Positions 27,423 to 35,985 of a stretch of 64,000 nt of DNA are shown in pieces; position 1 is the first letter of the stretch; the number at the start of each line of letters is the position of its first letter. The notes below the pieces were generated by a model, which worked only from the letters and a program-made list of their open reading frames with translations, ran no database searches and was not told the origin of the DNA. Both the position numbers and the translations under genes were made by a program. This DNA comes from Herbaspirillum sp. GW103 (GTDB lineage: Bacteria > Pseudomonadota > Gammaproteobacteria > Burkholderiales > Burkholderiaceae_D), in the NCBI RefSeq assembly GCF_000261365.1, contig NZ_AJVC01000006.1:248001-312000 (forward strand), given 5' to 3'.

Positions 27423-28430
27423 ATGAAGACTGTACGCTTGCTGTACGCCGTTCTGGCGCTGCTCTGGATGGGACACTGCGCGAAGGGATGGGCCGGGACG
27501 GTCGGCTTCCAGGAACAGAACACGCAGGATGAGCGAGGGCAGCCCATCAAGCTGGCGATCTGGTATCCCAGCAGCTCGCCTGCGCACGTGGTGAATATCG
27601 GATGGACCACACAGGAGGTGGCGATGGGCGGCGCACTGTCTGCCGGCGTGCATCCCTTGATCGTGATATCGCATGGTACCGGCGGCACCTACCTGTCCCA
27701 TTACGACACCGCAACAGCCCTGGCGCAGGCCGGTTTCATTGCCGCAGCGGTGAGGCATCCGGGCGATAACGCCCAGGACCACAGCCGCCAGCTGTTCATC
27801 CTGGAACGTTCGGGGCACGTGCGCCGGGCCCTGGATTATCTGCTGCAGGACTGGCGCGGCCATGCACAGGTCGATGCCAGCCGCATCGGTATCTTCGGAT
27901 TTTCTGCAGGGGGATTTACGGCGCTGGTCAACATCGGGGGCCAGCCCGACATGAGCCTCATCGCGCCGTTCTGTACCACGCATGCCGATCACTTCGTATG
28001 CCAGCTCCTGACACACGAAAACGCTGACGGCCGCAACGCTCCCGTGCCGCTGCCAGCGCGGGTGGACAACCAGGATGCGCGCATCAAGGCGGCCGTGATT
28101 GCCGCGCCGGCGCTTGGCTTTACCTTTGCCAACCGCTTGCAACGCGCAACGATCCCGGTGCAGTTATGGCGCGCCGAAGACGACCAGATCCTGCCCCATC
28201 CCTGGTATGCGGAAGAGGTGCGGCGCGCCTTGCCGCAGGAACCGCAATATCGCGTGGTCGCCCAGGCGGGACATTTCGATTTCCTGGCGCCTTGCGCCGC
28301 CGTGATGGCACAGCGCCTGCCCGAGATCTGCAGCAGTGCGGCCGGCTTCGACCGCGCGGCTTTCCATCGCACCTTCAATGAGGAAGTCGTGGCGTTCTTC
28401 CAGCGCACGCTCGACGTGAAGGACCGCTGA
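27423..28430 (+). CDS. exported dienelactone-hydrolase-like alpha/beta hydrolase
   Basis: 335 residues with an N-terminal signal peptide (LLYAVLALLWMGHCAKGWAG), so it is probably periplasmic. The triad is visible: Ser in GIFGFSAGGF, Asp in WRAEDDQILPHP, and His in AGHFDFLAPC. The HGTGGTYLSHYDTATALAQAGF segment forms the oxyanion region. It resembles the predicted dienelactone hydrolase/PAF-acetylhydrolase-like group. Several cysteines in the mature part could form disulfides. It lies 16 bases downstream of the AraC gene and is probably co-transcribed. Confidence 0.82.
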   Translation: MKTVRLLYAVLALLWMGHCAKGWAGTVGFQEQNTQDERGQPIKLAIWYPSSSPAHVVNIGWTTQEVAMGGALSAGVHPLIVISHGTGGTYLSHYDTATALAQAGFIAAAVRHPGDNAQDHSRQLFILERSGHVRRALDYLLQDWRGHAQVDASRIGIFGFSAGGFTALVNIGGQPDMSLIAPFCTTHADHFVCQLLTHENADGRNAPVPLPARVDNQDARIKAAVIAAPALGFTFANRLQRATIPVQLWRAEDDQILPHPWYAEEVRRALPQEPQYRVVAQAGHFDFLAPCAAVMAQRLPEICSSAAGFDRAAFHRTFNEEVVAFFQRTLDVKDR

Positions 28431-28459
28431 AGCGCTGCTCCCTCCCAGTCGCGGCGGCG

Positions 28460-29683
28460 TCAGTGCGCCGCCTGCGTGACCGGCTCATGCTTGGCCACGA
28501 AGTGATACAGCAGGAATGCGCTCACGCCGCAGAAGGCCATCACCGACACCAGCGGCAAGGCCGTACCGTCATGCCACAGGCTCATTACCACGCCGGAGAG
28601 CACGCCCATACCGAACTGCAGGGTACCCATCAGCGCGGCAGCCGTACCGGCCTGGCGGCCCTGATGCTTCAAGGCGATGGCGGTAGCATTCGGACCGGTG
28701 AAGCCATAGGCCGTCAGATATCCGAAGAAGCCGAACAGCAGCAGGGGCAGGCTTTCCAGTCCAGCGGCCACGGCCAGCACCACCACCAGCGACAGGCCCG
28801 CCGGCACCCACAACACACGGCCCAGCACGCGCTCGGCCGAGCGCTTGACCACCAGGCGCGCATTGATCTGCGAGGCGGCGATCAGCCCGACGGCGTTGGA
28901 GGCAAACACGAAACCGAAATACTGCGGCTGGATGCCGTGCAGCTCGATCACCACGAACGGTCCACCGGCGATGTAGGCGAACATCCCCGCCTGCACCAGG
29001 CCGCCACACAGCACGAAGGACATGAACTGGCGATGCCGCAGCAGGTCCCGGTACTGGCGCAACGTACGACCCAGGTGCAAGGGTTCGGCACGGGAAACGT
29101 CCACCGTCTCGGTGAGGTACTTGCGGGTGCCCAGCATGCACAGCAGACCGAAGATGGTCAGCACCACGAAGATGCCGCGCCAGCTGGCGAAGACCAGCAT
29201 CAGACCGCCGATGAAGGGAGCCAGGATCGGGGCCAGCCCGAATACCAGCATCAGCATCGAGAACGCCTTGGCCGAGCCCTCGGCCCCCATGCGATCACGC
29301 ACCATGGCGCGCGGGATCACCATGCCGGCGCTACCACCCAGGCCCTGGAACAATCGCAACACGATCAGGGTCTCGATGCTCTGTACAAAAATGCACAGCA
29401 ACGAGCAAACAAAGTACAGGGCGATACCGAAGAACAAGGGCGGCTTGCGACCGAAGCGGTCCGACAACGGACCATAGAACATCTGCCCGACGGCCAGGCC
29501 GACCAGGAACGAGGCCAGCGTCAGCTGGACCAGGTTGGTGCCCACGCCCAGATCCTTGGCGATGGCCGTGAAGCTGGGCAGGTACATGTCGATGGCCAGC
29601 GCGCCCAGCGCGGTCAAGGCTGCCAGGACGGCCAGCCATGGGGGAAATTTGCCCATGGAGAGCGAAGTATCTTTGTTGTGCAT
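28460..29683 (-). CDS. Bcr/CflA family multidrug efflux MFS transporter
   Basis: 407 residues, twelve helices. Group signatures: ALTALGALAIDMYLPSFTAIAKDLG in helix 1, GQMFYGPLSDRFGRKPPLFFGI (motif A), and the drug-antiporter motif C-like GLAPILAPFIGGLM in helix 5. A drug:H+ antiporter of the inner membrane is expected, of the type that exports bicyclomycin, chloramphenicol or peptides. The ATG at 29683 has no strong ribosome site. It converges with the hydrolase gene. Confidence 0.9.
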   Translation of the reverse strand: MHNKDTSLSMGKFPPWLAVLAALTALGALAIDMYLPSFTAIAKDLGVGTNLVQLTLASFLVGLAVGQMFYGPLSDRFGRKPPLFFGIALYFVCSLLCIFVQSIETLIVLRLFQGLGGSAGMVIPRAMVRDRMGAEGSAKAFSMLMLVFGLAPILAPFIGGLMLVFASWRGIFVVLTIFGLLCMLGTRKYLTETVDVSRAEPLHLGRTLRQYRDLLRHRQFMSFVLCGGLVQAGMFAYIAGGPFVVIELHGIQPQYFGFVFASNAVGLIAASQINARLVVKRSAERVLGRVLWVPAGLSLVVVLAVAAGLESLPLLLFGFFGYLTAYGFTGPNATAIALKHQGRQAGTAAALMGTLQFGMGVLSGVVMSLWHDGTALPLVSVMAFCGVSAFLLYHFVAKHEPVTQAAH

Positions 29684-29781
29684 GTGGAATCGATGAGACA
29701 GCCGCATCCTCAGCAGAGAGGAAGATGCCGACAGGTTGAAGCAAAGTGAACCGCGATCGCCCCGTAGGGCGCGAGGGGCCC

Positions 29782-29787
29782 ATTATA
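29782..29787 (-). promoter_or_regulatory. candidate -10 box of the Bcr/CflA gene
   Basis: TATAAT on the minus strand, about 100 bases upstream of the start codon; the -35 region is poor. The 29684-30097 gap otherwise shows only a palindrome at 29903 and an A/T-rich patch. Confidence 0.35.
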
Positions 29788-29902
29788 AGGGCCTGTTCAT
29801 TTTCGTTCAGGCGGCACATCAAGCCGGGCGCACTTGCGCCGTGGCAAAAGCTGAGCAAAGACAATAAAAGCGCACGCGGTTCGTGCAGGAAACTGTAAAA
29901 AC

Positions 29903-29919
29903 TGGCAAACTTCTTGCCA
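29903..29919. promoter_or_regulatory. palindrome TGGCAA-N5-TTGCCA, possible operator
   Basis: Exact 6-bp arms with a 5-base centre, about 180 bases upstream of the solute-binding lipoprotein/diguanylate cyclase pair, in the gap between divergent units. Confidence 0.3.
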
Positions 29920-30097
29920 TTGTTCTCATATGCCAGGATCGTGCAAAGAGAGCGGCAGGTAGGCGCAACGCAGCACCATGCGCATTGCTGTAAAACAAAA
30001 AGCTTAGCCGCAGGGGAAATCGATGCGTGGCCGATATACGCCATCAGTAACAGGCGTGCCTGATCCGGGTTGCCACTCCAGCTGCGCACTCTCAGGC

Positions 30098-31432
30098 ATG
30101 ACCGGGCGCGCCATGCGCGGGCTCAGGATATTCATCGCGGGGGTGGTCGCAATCCTCCTGCTGGCTGCTTGCGAACGCGGTGACGACAGCGCAGGCGCAG
30201 CAAGCGCGCGTGCCGCAAGCACCAGCGCCGAGCCGGTGGTCCTGACGGCCCTGGTGTGGGCCCCCGACTGGTCCGAAGAAATGCACCGGGTGGTCGATGC
30301 CTTCACGCTTGTCCATCCCGAGGTAAGGATCAACCTGCAGTTCATGATCGGCAATTCCGTCGAGGAAAACCTCAAGCCGCGCGCAGCCACCGACAGCCTG
30401 CCCGACATCTTCTCGGTCAATGCCAGCCCCTATACGGCCACCCTGGCCGACCAGGGCCTGCTGGCCGACATCGGTGATACCCGGGCCTGGGGCAACATGC
30501 TGGAAATCCTGCAGCGCGAGTGGACCTCGCCGGGTGGACGTCGCTACGGCATTCCCTCCGGCCTGGCCACCACGTTGATCTACTACAACCGCGACATGTT
30601 CGCGCGTGCCGGCATCGCCACGCCGCCCACCGACTTCGACTCCTTCCTGGCCGCCGGTGCAGCGCTGCGCAAGGCGGGTCTGGTACCGCTGGCGCTGTCG
30701 GGCGGCTTTCCCAACATGCTGGGCAATGGCCCCTTCAGCTACGGCTTTGCCAACCTGATCGCGGCCAGAGTGCCCGACTGGCGCACGCGCATCGCCAATG
30801 GCACTCTGCAGCTGGACAATCCCGACGGGGTCGCCATCTTCACTCGCCTGCGCACGCTGGTGGAGCGGAAGATGGTGCAGGCCGACTGCCTGCGCGCCGG
30901 CTATGACAGTACCTTGCGCCAGTTCGCCGAGGGGCGCGCCGCGATGACCTTCCAGGGCACGTGGGCCGCCGGGACACTGATGAACGGACGCGGCATGCAC
31001 GTGGGCGTCTTCGTGCCGCCGTGGAACGACCGGGGCCAGCCGCTCAGGCCGGTGCTGGGCAGCGAAACCGGCTTCGCCGTGGGCCAGCACGGCAGTGCGC
31101 GGCACCGCCAGGCAGCGGCGCAGTTCCTGGATTTCCTGTATGGGCCGGGCATGCCGATCTGGCAGAGCAAACGGCAGAACATTCCGCCGTTTCGCGTGAT
31201 CCCCTCCGATGTACGGGGAGACCCCGCGCTGTTTGCGCTGGTCGACGAGATGAAGCGCGATGCCGCCACCGACAATGCGCCGGGGCTGTACTACTCCATG
31301 CTGCCGGTCAATACCATCGAGGTGCTGCATCCGCTTCTGCAGGGTGTGCTGTCGGGCAGCCAGACACCGGCGCGGGCAGCGCGCATCCTGCAGGATTCCA
31401 TCACCGAGCAGGCGCGCCTGTCGGCCAGGTAA
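30098..31432 (+). CDS. solute-binding lipoprotein, sugar-type (family 1)
   Basis: About 444 residues. The N-terminal signal ends in the lipobox LLAAC, so it is a membrane-anchored periplasmic protein. The body is a family-1 extracellular binding fold: VWAPDWSEEMHRVVDAFTLVHPEVRINLQF, YGIPSGLATTLIYYNRDMFARAGIATPPTDFDSFLAA, AEGRAAMTFQGTWAAG and PVLGSETGFAVGQHGSARHRQAAAQFLDF. Such proteins usually serve sugar ABC importers, but no permease or ATPase gene is nearby. Instead a diguanylate cyclase gene follows after 11 bases, suggesting a co-receptor role. Start choice among 30098, 30113 and 30023 is uncertain. Confidence 0.85.
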   Translation: MTGRAMRGLRIFIAGVVAILLLAACERGDDSAGAASARAASTSAEPVVLTALVWAPDWSEEMHRVVDAFTLVHPEVRINLQFMIGNSVEENLKPRAATDSLPDIFSVNASPYTATLADQGLLADIGDTRAWGNMLEILQREWTSPGGRRYGIPSGLATTLIYYNRDMFARAGIATPPTDFDSFLAAGAALRKAGLVPLALSGGFPNMLGNGPFSYGFANLIAARVPDWRTRIANGTLQLDNPDGVAIFTRLRTLVERKMVQADCLRAGYDSTLRQFAEGRAAMTFQGTWAAGTLMNGRGMHVGVFVPPWNDRGQPLRPVLGSETGFAVGQHGSARHRQAAAQFLDFLYGPGMPIWQSKRQNIPPFRVIPSDVRGDPALFALVDEMKRDAATDNAPGLYYSMLPVNTIEVLHPLLQGVLSGSQTPARAARILQDSITEQARLSAR

Positions 31433-31443
31433 GAGGGCTCTCC

Positions 31444-33165
31444 ATGAAAAGACGGCTCGACTTCTTCTGGCTGGGTTTCCTGCGCAAGATCGAAATCCGC
31501 TACCGGCTCATCAATTCCTTCATCCTGGTCTCGCTGGTGCCGCTGGTGATCTCGGGCCTGCTGGCCTATCGCGAAACCACCCGCGCCACCCAGGACAAGG
31601 TGCGGACCTACTCGGTCCAGGTGGTCAAGCAGATCTCGCAGAACCTGATGCTGCGCATGGAAAAGATCGAAGACACCAGCGAGGAACTGGTCCTGTCCGA
31701 CAGGTTGCAGCGCCTGCTGGCCGACTACTATGGCCAGGACGAAGCCGCCAGCGCGGCGGCCCGCAGCGCGGTGGCGCGCGTACTGCTGGATACCTTCGGG
31801 TCCTTGCCCGACGTGAACCAGAAGTACCTGCTTGATCGCAAGCGCCAGGTCATCGATCCGCAGATCTTTGCGCCCCTGGCCAGCAATATCGGGCGCGTGG
31901 CCGAGCTGGCTCCCGACCTGGGCGGACGCGCCTGGTGGACGCTCTACAACGGCGGCCATGGACAGAAGAGCGTGGCCATGCTGCGCGAGATCCGCTTCAC
32001 GGGCAACAACCGCAGCGCCGGCATTCTGTTCGTGGGCGTACGGCCGAGCTACTTCTTCAGCATCTTCGAGGGCGTCGACCTGGGCTACGACTCCAGCCTC
32101 TTCATCGTCGATGCCAGCGACGGCACGGTGGTGGTGCAGGGCCGGGATACCAGCTTGAGCAGCGCCGATCCGGCCCTGCTGGCAGGCATCACGGCCAGCC
32201 TCGGACAACGCCGTACCAGCGACTTCATCGCCTATACCCGCGCCGACAAGACCCCCTACTATGCGGCCATTGCCCAGTTGCCGCACACCTCATGGTGGGT
32301 GGTCAGCGCCACGCCCAGTGACAAGCTCAACGCCGATACGCGCTCGGTGCGCGACAAGATCATCGCCATCGGCCTGCTGTGCTTCGGGGCCTCGCTGCTG
32401 CTCTCGGCGCTGATCGCGCGCAGCATCAGCGTCCCCCTGCAGCGGCTGGTGGGCGCCATGAAGGAAGCCGGCAGCGGCGACACCACGGTACGGGTGGAAC
32501 AGGCCGGCGGCGACGAGATCGCCGTGCTCTCGCGCAAGTTCAACGAGATGGCCGGCAAGCTGCAGCAGAGCAAGCAGGTGCTGGAAGAGCAGGTGGCCCA
32601 CCGCACGCGCGAACTGGAACGCGCCAACCGCAAGCTGGAAGCGTTGTCGGCCACCGACGGACTCACCGGTGTGGCCAACCGGCGCCGCTTCGACGAGGTC
32701 ATGGACCAGGAACTGCGGCGCTCGGTGCGCTCGGGACATGCGCTGGCGCTGCTGATGCTGGACGTGGATTACTTCAAGAAGTACAACGACCGCTACGGCC
32801 ATCTGGCCGGTGACGAATGCCTGCGCATCGTGGCGCGTGTGCTGCAGAAGAGTTCGCGCCGCGCTACCGACCTGGTCGCACGCTACGGCGGCGAGGAGTT
32901 CAGCGTCATCATCGCCGAGAGCGACACTGCGCATGCCCTGCAGCAGGCCGAGCACATCTGCCAGGCCATCTTCGCGCTCAAGCTGCCGCATGCGGATTCT
33001 CCGTTCGGCTACATCACGGCCAGCATCGGCGTGGCCTCTCTGCAACCGGATGAGCAGACCAGCGCCGAAGAGCTGCTGCGCATCGCCGACCAGGCGCTGT
33101 ATCACGCCAAATACCAGGGCCGCAATCGTGTGGTGCTGGGCAGCGATGCTACCCGGAACCTGTGA
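31444..33165 (+). CDS. membrane diguanylate cyclase with periplasmic Cache-type sensor, HAMP and GGDEF
   Basis: 573 residues: a first membrane helix (residues ~24-44), a long periplasmic sensor (to ~300) of double-Cache type, a second helix (IAIGLLCFGASLLLSALIA), HAMP, a coiled coil, and a C-terminal GGDEF domain. The active site is GGEEF (482-486), so c-di-GMP synthesis is expected, and the product-inhibition I-site RATD (473-476) is intact at the right spacing. GAGGG precedes the ATG. It follows the binding-lipoprotein gene by 11 bases in what looks like a two-gene operon. Confidence 0.92.
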   Translation: MKRRLDFFWLGFLRKIEIRYRLINSFILVSLVPLVISGLLAYRETTRATQDKVRTYSVQVVKQISQNLMLRMEKIEDTSEELVLSDRLQRLLADYYGQDEAASAAARSAVARVLLDTFGSLPDVNQKYLLDRKRQVIDPQIFAPLASNIGRVAELAPDLGGRAWWTLYNGGHGQKSVAMLREIRFTGNNRSAGILFVGVRPSYFFSIFEGVDLGYDSSLFIVDASDGTVVVQGRDTSLSSADPALLAGITASLGQRRTSDFIAYTRADKTPYYAAIAQLPHTSWWVVSATPSDKLNADTRSVRDKIIAIGLLCFGASLLLSALIARSISVPLQRLVGAMKEAGSGDTTVRVEQAGGDEIAVLSRKFNEMAGKLQQSKQVLEEQVAHRTRELERANRKLEALSATDGLTGVANRRRFDEVMDQELRRSVRSGHALALLMLDVDYFKKYNDRYGHLAGDECLRIVARVLQKSSRRATDLVARYGGEEFSVIIAESDTAHALQQAEHICQAIFALKLPHADSPFGYITASIGVASLQPDEQTSAEELLRIADQALYHAKYQGRNRVVLGSDATRNL

Positions 33166-33324
33166 TTTCCACGGCCCCGCTGACCATTCTCGCTGACGAA
33201 ATGCTGACGTCGTCGGACGCTTTGCAAAGTTGTGTCAAGACGTCTTGGGCGGCCCTGAACCAATGTCATCGCGCCGCATCATATCGCTATGCCCACCACC
33301 ACTTCGAGAAGAGAGGTATAGCAG

Positions 33325-34152
33325 ATGAACCCGAGTCGCCAAGAAAAAAAACACTGGACCATCGATGACATCGACCTGACCCGCATCGACAAAGAGCGGG
33401 TGCGGCAGAACGAAGACCTGTTCTACCTGGTGGCCTGCGCCTCCTTCGTCGAAAGCGGTTCCGATCTCTATACCCACAACCTGGTGGAGTACTACCAGGG
33501 CGATGCCGAAGTCGAGACCTGGCTGCGCGAGCACTGGGAACAGGAAGAGCTGCAGCATGGCGCGGCCCTGCGCGCCTATGTCGAGCATGTCTGGCCGGAA
33601 TTCGACTGGCCGCGCGCCTACCAGGGCTTCCTCGATGAATACTCGCAGTACTGCAAGGTGGAGCTGCTCGAACCCACGCGCGCCCAGGAACTGGCCGCGC
33701 GCTGCGTGGTAGAGACCGGCACCTCCACCTATTACCGCGCCCTGGCGCGCGCTACCGACGAGCCGGTCCTCAAGCACCTGGCCGGCCTCATCGCCAATGA
33801 CGAGGTCAATCACTACAAGCACTTCTACCAGTACTTCCGTCGCTATCGCCGCCAGGAAAACATCGGCCGCTCGCGTGTCTTCGGCACCCTGAGCCGCCGC
33901 ACCCTGGAACTCAAGAGCGAAGACGCCGACTGCGCCATCCGCCATGTGGTCATGGTGCACAAGCCGGAACTGGCGGCCGACCCGGCGCGCGTGAAGGAAC
34001 TGGCCTCGCGCATGAGTCGCACCGTGCGCGTCAATCTCAAACCCGACACCACCATCAAGATGATCATGCGTCCGCTGGAACTGCCGGTGGCCTTGCAGAA
34101 CATGATCGAATTCCCCCTGCGGCAATTCATGCAGCACGTGCTGCTGCGCTGA
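33325..34152 (+). CDS. ferritin-like diiron protein of unknown function
   Basis: 275 residues, largely helical, soluble. Two ExxH motifs with partner glutamates are visible: EELQH in REHWEQEELQHG, preceded by Glu in CASFVESGSD, and EVNH in IANDEVNHYKHF, preceded by Glu in CVVETGTSTYY. This is the four-helix-bundle diiron pattern of ferritin-like oxidases and acyl-ACP desaturase relatives. The last 90 residues (KMIMRPLELPVALQNMIEFPLRQFMQ) are amphipathic and could contact membrane. GAGAGG lies upstream of the ATG. The substrate is unknown; it stands alone. Confidence 0.7.
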   Translation: MNPSRQEKKHWTIDDIDLTRIDKERVRQNEDLFYLVACASFVESGSDLYTHNLVEYYQGDAEVETWLREHWEQEELQHGAALRAYVEHVWPEFDWPRAYQGFLDEYSQYCKVELLEPTRAQELAARCVVETGTSTYYRALARATDEPVLKHLAGLIANDEVNHYKHFYQYFRRYRRQENIGRSRVFGTLSRRTLELKSEDADCAIRHVVMVHKPELAADPARVKELASRMSRTVRVNLKPDTTIKMIMRPLELPVALQNMIEFPLRQFMQHVLLR

Positions 34153-34215
34153 TGCCCCGGCAGCGCCAGGCACCGCAATGGAACACGCGGCCTGGCGCTC
34201 TGCGCTCAAAGTATC

Positions 34216-34242
34216 GTTCACGATGTGCTCACTATTGTGAAC
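34216..34242. promoter_or_regulatory. inverted repeat GTTCAC-N15-GTGAAC upstream of urtA
   Basis: Exact 6-bp arms 34216-34221 and 34237-34242, with further partial symmetry inside. It lies in the 34153-34560 gap about 320 bases before urtA. Function unknown. Confidence 0.3.
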
Positions 34243-34311
34243 AATCTGCCTCATATATCAGGAAATTGCTTCACCTGGCGCAAACCCGCGCCCACTGGCG
34301 CTTTCACCGAC

Positions 34312-34400
34312 GCACCAAGATCGCGCATGCTGGAGCGCCAGGCTGGTGAGTGTTGCCGCAGCACCATACGACTGTCGACAATGACGCTCGGCTTTGGTGC
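34312..34400 (+). promoter_or_regulatory. possible NtrC enhancer half-sites
   Basis: GCACCA at 34312-34317 and 34361-34366, and its inverse TGGTGC at 34395-34400. These match half-sites of the NtrC consensus GCACCA...TGGTGC, but no full-length site with correct spacing was found. They lie 90-180 bases upstream of the sigma54 -24 element, the usual enhancer distance. Confidence 0.3.
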
Positions 34401-34488
34401 GCAATCCTGGCGTGCCTGACAACATTATTCCCTCCTCCCGCCGCTCCCCGCCCCGCTTTGATGCAGACCGCAGGCCCTTGACCGGGCA

Positions 34489-34505
34489 TTGGCACACAAT
34501 CTGCT
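34489..34505 (+). promoter_or_regulatory. sigma54 (-24/-12) promoter of urtA
   Basis: TTGGCACACAATCTGCT has GG at 34491-34492 and GC at 34503-34504, exactly ten bases apart. The -24 element TTGGCAC is perfect and the -12 element CTGC differs by one base from TTGC. A transcript would start near 34515, about 45 bases before the urtA ATG. Confidence 0.6.
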
Positions 34506-34560
34506 AAAGCGACTGGGCAGTGAAAAAATTCTTCCAAAACTTTTCTCGAGGGAGCACCAC

Positions 34561-35814
34561 ATGTCACGTCGTACCGTACTGAAAGCCACCGCTCTGGGCG
34601 CATTCGCACTGGCCGCATCCTCCTGGCTGCCGTCGGCCTTTGCTGCCGACACCATCAAGGTCGGCATCCTGCATTCGCTGTCGGGCACCATGGCCATCTC
34701 CGAGACGTCCCTCAAGGACGTGGCCCTGATGACCATCGATGAAATCAACGCCGCCGGCGGCGTGATGGGCAAGAAGCTGGAACCGGTGGTGGTCGACCCG
34801 GCCTCGAACTGGCCGCTGTTCGCCGAAAAGGCGCGTCAGCTGATCTCGCAGGACAAGGTCTCGGTGGTCTTCGGTTGCTGGACCTCGGTGTCGCGCAAGT
34901 CGGTGCTGCCGGTCTTCAAGGAACTGAACAGCCTGCTGTTCTACCCGGTGCAGTACGAAGGTGAAGAACTGGAGAAGAACGTCTTCTACACCGGTGCTGC
35001 CCCCAACCAGCAAGCCATTCCTGCCGTGGAATACCTGATGTCCAAGGAAGGCGGCGGCGCCAAGCGCTTCGTGCTGCTGGGTACCGACTACGTCTATCCG
35101 CGCACCACCAACAAGATCCTGCGCGCCTTCCTGCACAGCAAGGGCGTGAAGGACTCCGACATCGACGAGGTCTACACCCCGTTCGGTCACTCCGACTACC
35201 AGACCATCGTGGCCAACATCAAGAAGTTCTCCGCCGGTGGCAAGACGGCCGTGATCTCGACCATCAACGGTGACTCCAACGTGCCCTTCTACAAGGAACT
35301 GGGCAACGCCGGCCTGAAGGCGACCGATGTGCCGGTGGTGGCCTTCTCGGTGGGTGAAGAAGAATTGCGCGGTGTCGATACCAAGCCGCTGGTGGGCCAC
35401 CTGGCCGCGTGGAACTACTTCGAATCGGTGAAGAATCCGGTCAACGCCGCCTTCATCAAGAAGTGGAAGGCCTACGCCAAGGCCAAGAACCTGCCCAATG
35501 CCGACACCGTCGTGACCAACGACCCGATGGAAGCCACCTACGTCGGCATCCACATGTGGGCGCAGGCCGTGGAAAAGGCCAAGTCCACCGACACCGACAA
35601 GGTGATCGCGGCCATGGCGGGCCAGACCTACAAGGCACCGTCGGGCTACACGCTGGAAATGGACAAGACCAACCACCACCTGCACAAGCCGGTGATGATC
35701 GGCGAAATCAAGGCCGATGGTCAGTTCAACGTGGTCTACAAGACCAAGACCACCATCCGCGCGCAACCGTGGAGCCCGTATATCCCGGGCAACGAGAGCA
35801 AGCAGAAGAACTAA
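34561..35814 (+). CDS. urtA: urea ABC transporter substrate-binding protein
   Basis: 417 residues. Periplasmic urea-binding protein of a branched-chain-amino-acid-type importer. The leader MSRRTVLKATALGAFALAASS carries a twin-arginine-like motif, so Tat export is likely. Mature landmarks: DTIKVGILHSLSGTMAISETSLKDVALMTIDEINAAGGV, VFGCWTSVSRKSVLPVFKELN, LLFYPVQYEGEELEKNVFYTGAAPNQQAIPAVEYL and VTNDPMEATYVGIHMW, all typical of UrtA/FmdD. GAGGGAG precedes the ATG. It is first of urtABCDE, and is followed by a strong hairpin that may raise its level over the membrane parts. Confidence 0.95.
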   Translation: MSRRTVLKATALGAFALAASSWLPSAFAADTIKVGILHSLSGTMAISETSLKDVALMTIDEINAAGGVMGKKLEPVVVDPASNWPLFAEKARQLISQDKVSVVFGCWTSVSRKSVLPVFKELNSLLFYPVQYEGEELEKNVFYTGAAPNQQAIPAVEYLMSKEGGGAKRFVLLGTDYVYPRTTNKILRAFLHSKGVKDSDIDEVYTPFGHSDYQTIVANIKKFSAGGKTAVISTINGDSNVPFYKELGNAGLKATDVPVVAFSVGEEELRGVDTKPLVGHLAAWNYFESVKNPVNAAFIKKWKAYAKAKNLPNADTVVTNDPMEATYVGIHMWAQAVEKAKSTDTDKVIAAMAGQTYKAPSGYTLEMDKTNHHLHKPVMIGEIKADGQFNVVYKTKTTIRAQPWSPYIPGNESKQKN

Positions 35815-35845
35815 GCTTGCGGTTGTTGTAGTTCATGGCGTTCTT

Positions 35846-35893
35846 CGGAGCGCCTTGGATACGCCGCTTGCGCGGCGTATCCAAGGCGCTCCG
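35846..35893 (+). other. 22-bp perfect intercistronic hairpin between urtA and urtB
   Basis: Arms 35846-35867 and 35872-35893 are exact inverses around a TTGC tetraloop. No U-tract follows, so it is more likely an mRNA stabiliser or processing site than a full terminator. It lies 31 bases after the urtA stop and 92 before urtB. Confidence 0.75.
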
Positions 35894-35985
35894 TCCGCCC
35901 CACGCATTTCCCTCCACAAGAAAACCGCCCGACGACTCGCCCCGGCCGCAGCAGCCCGGCCCGCGCTTCGAGGCGCACACCGACC

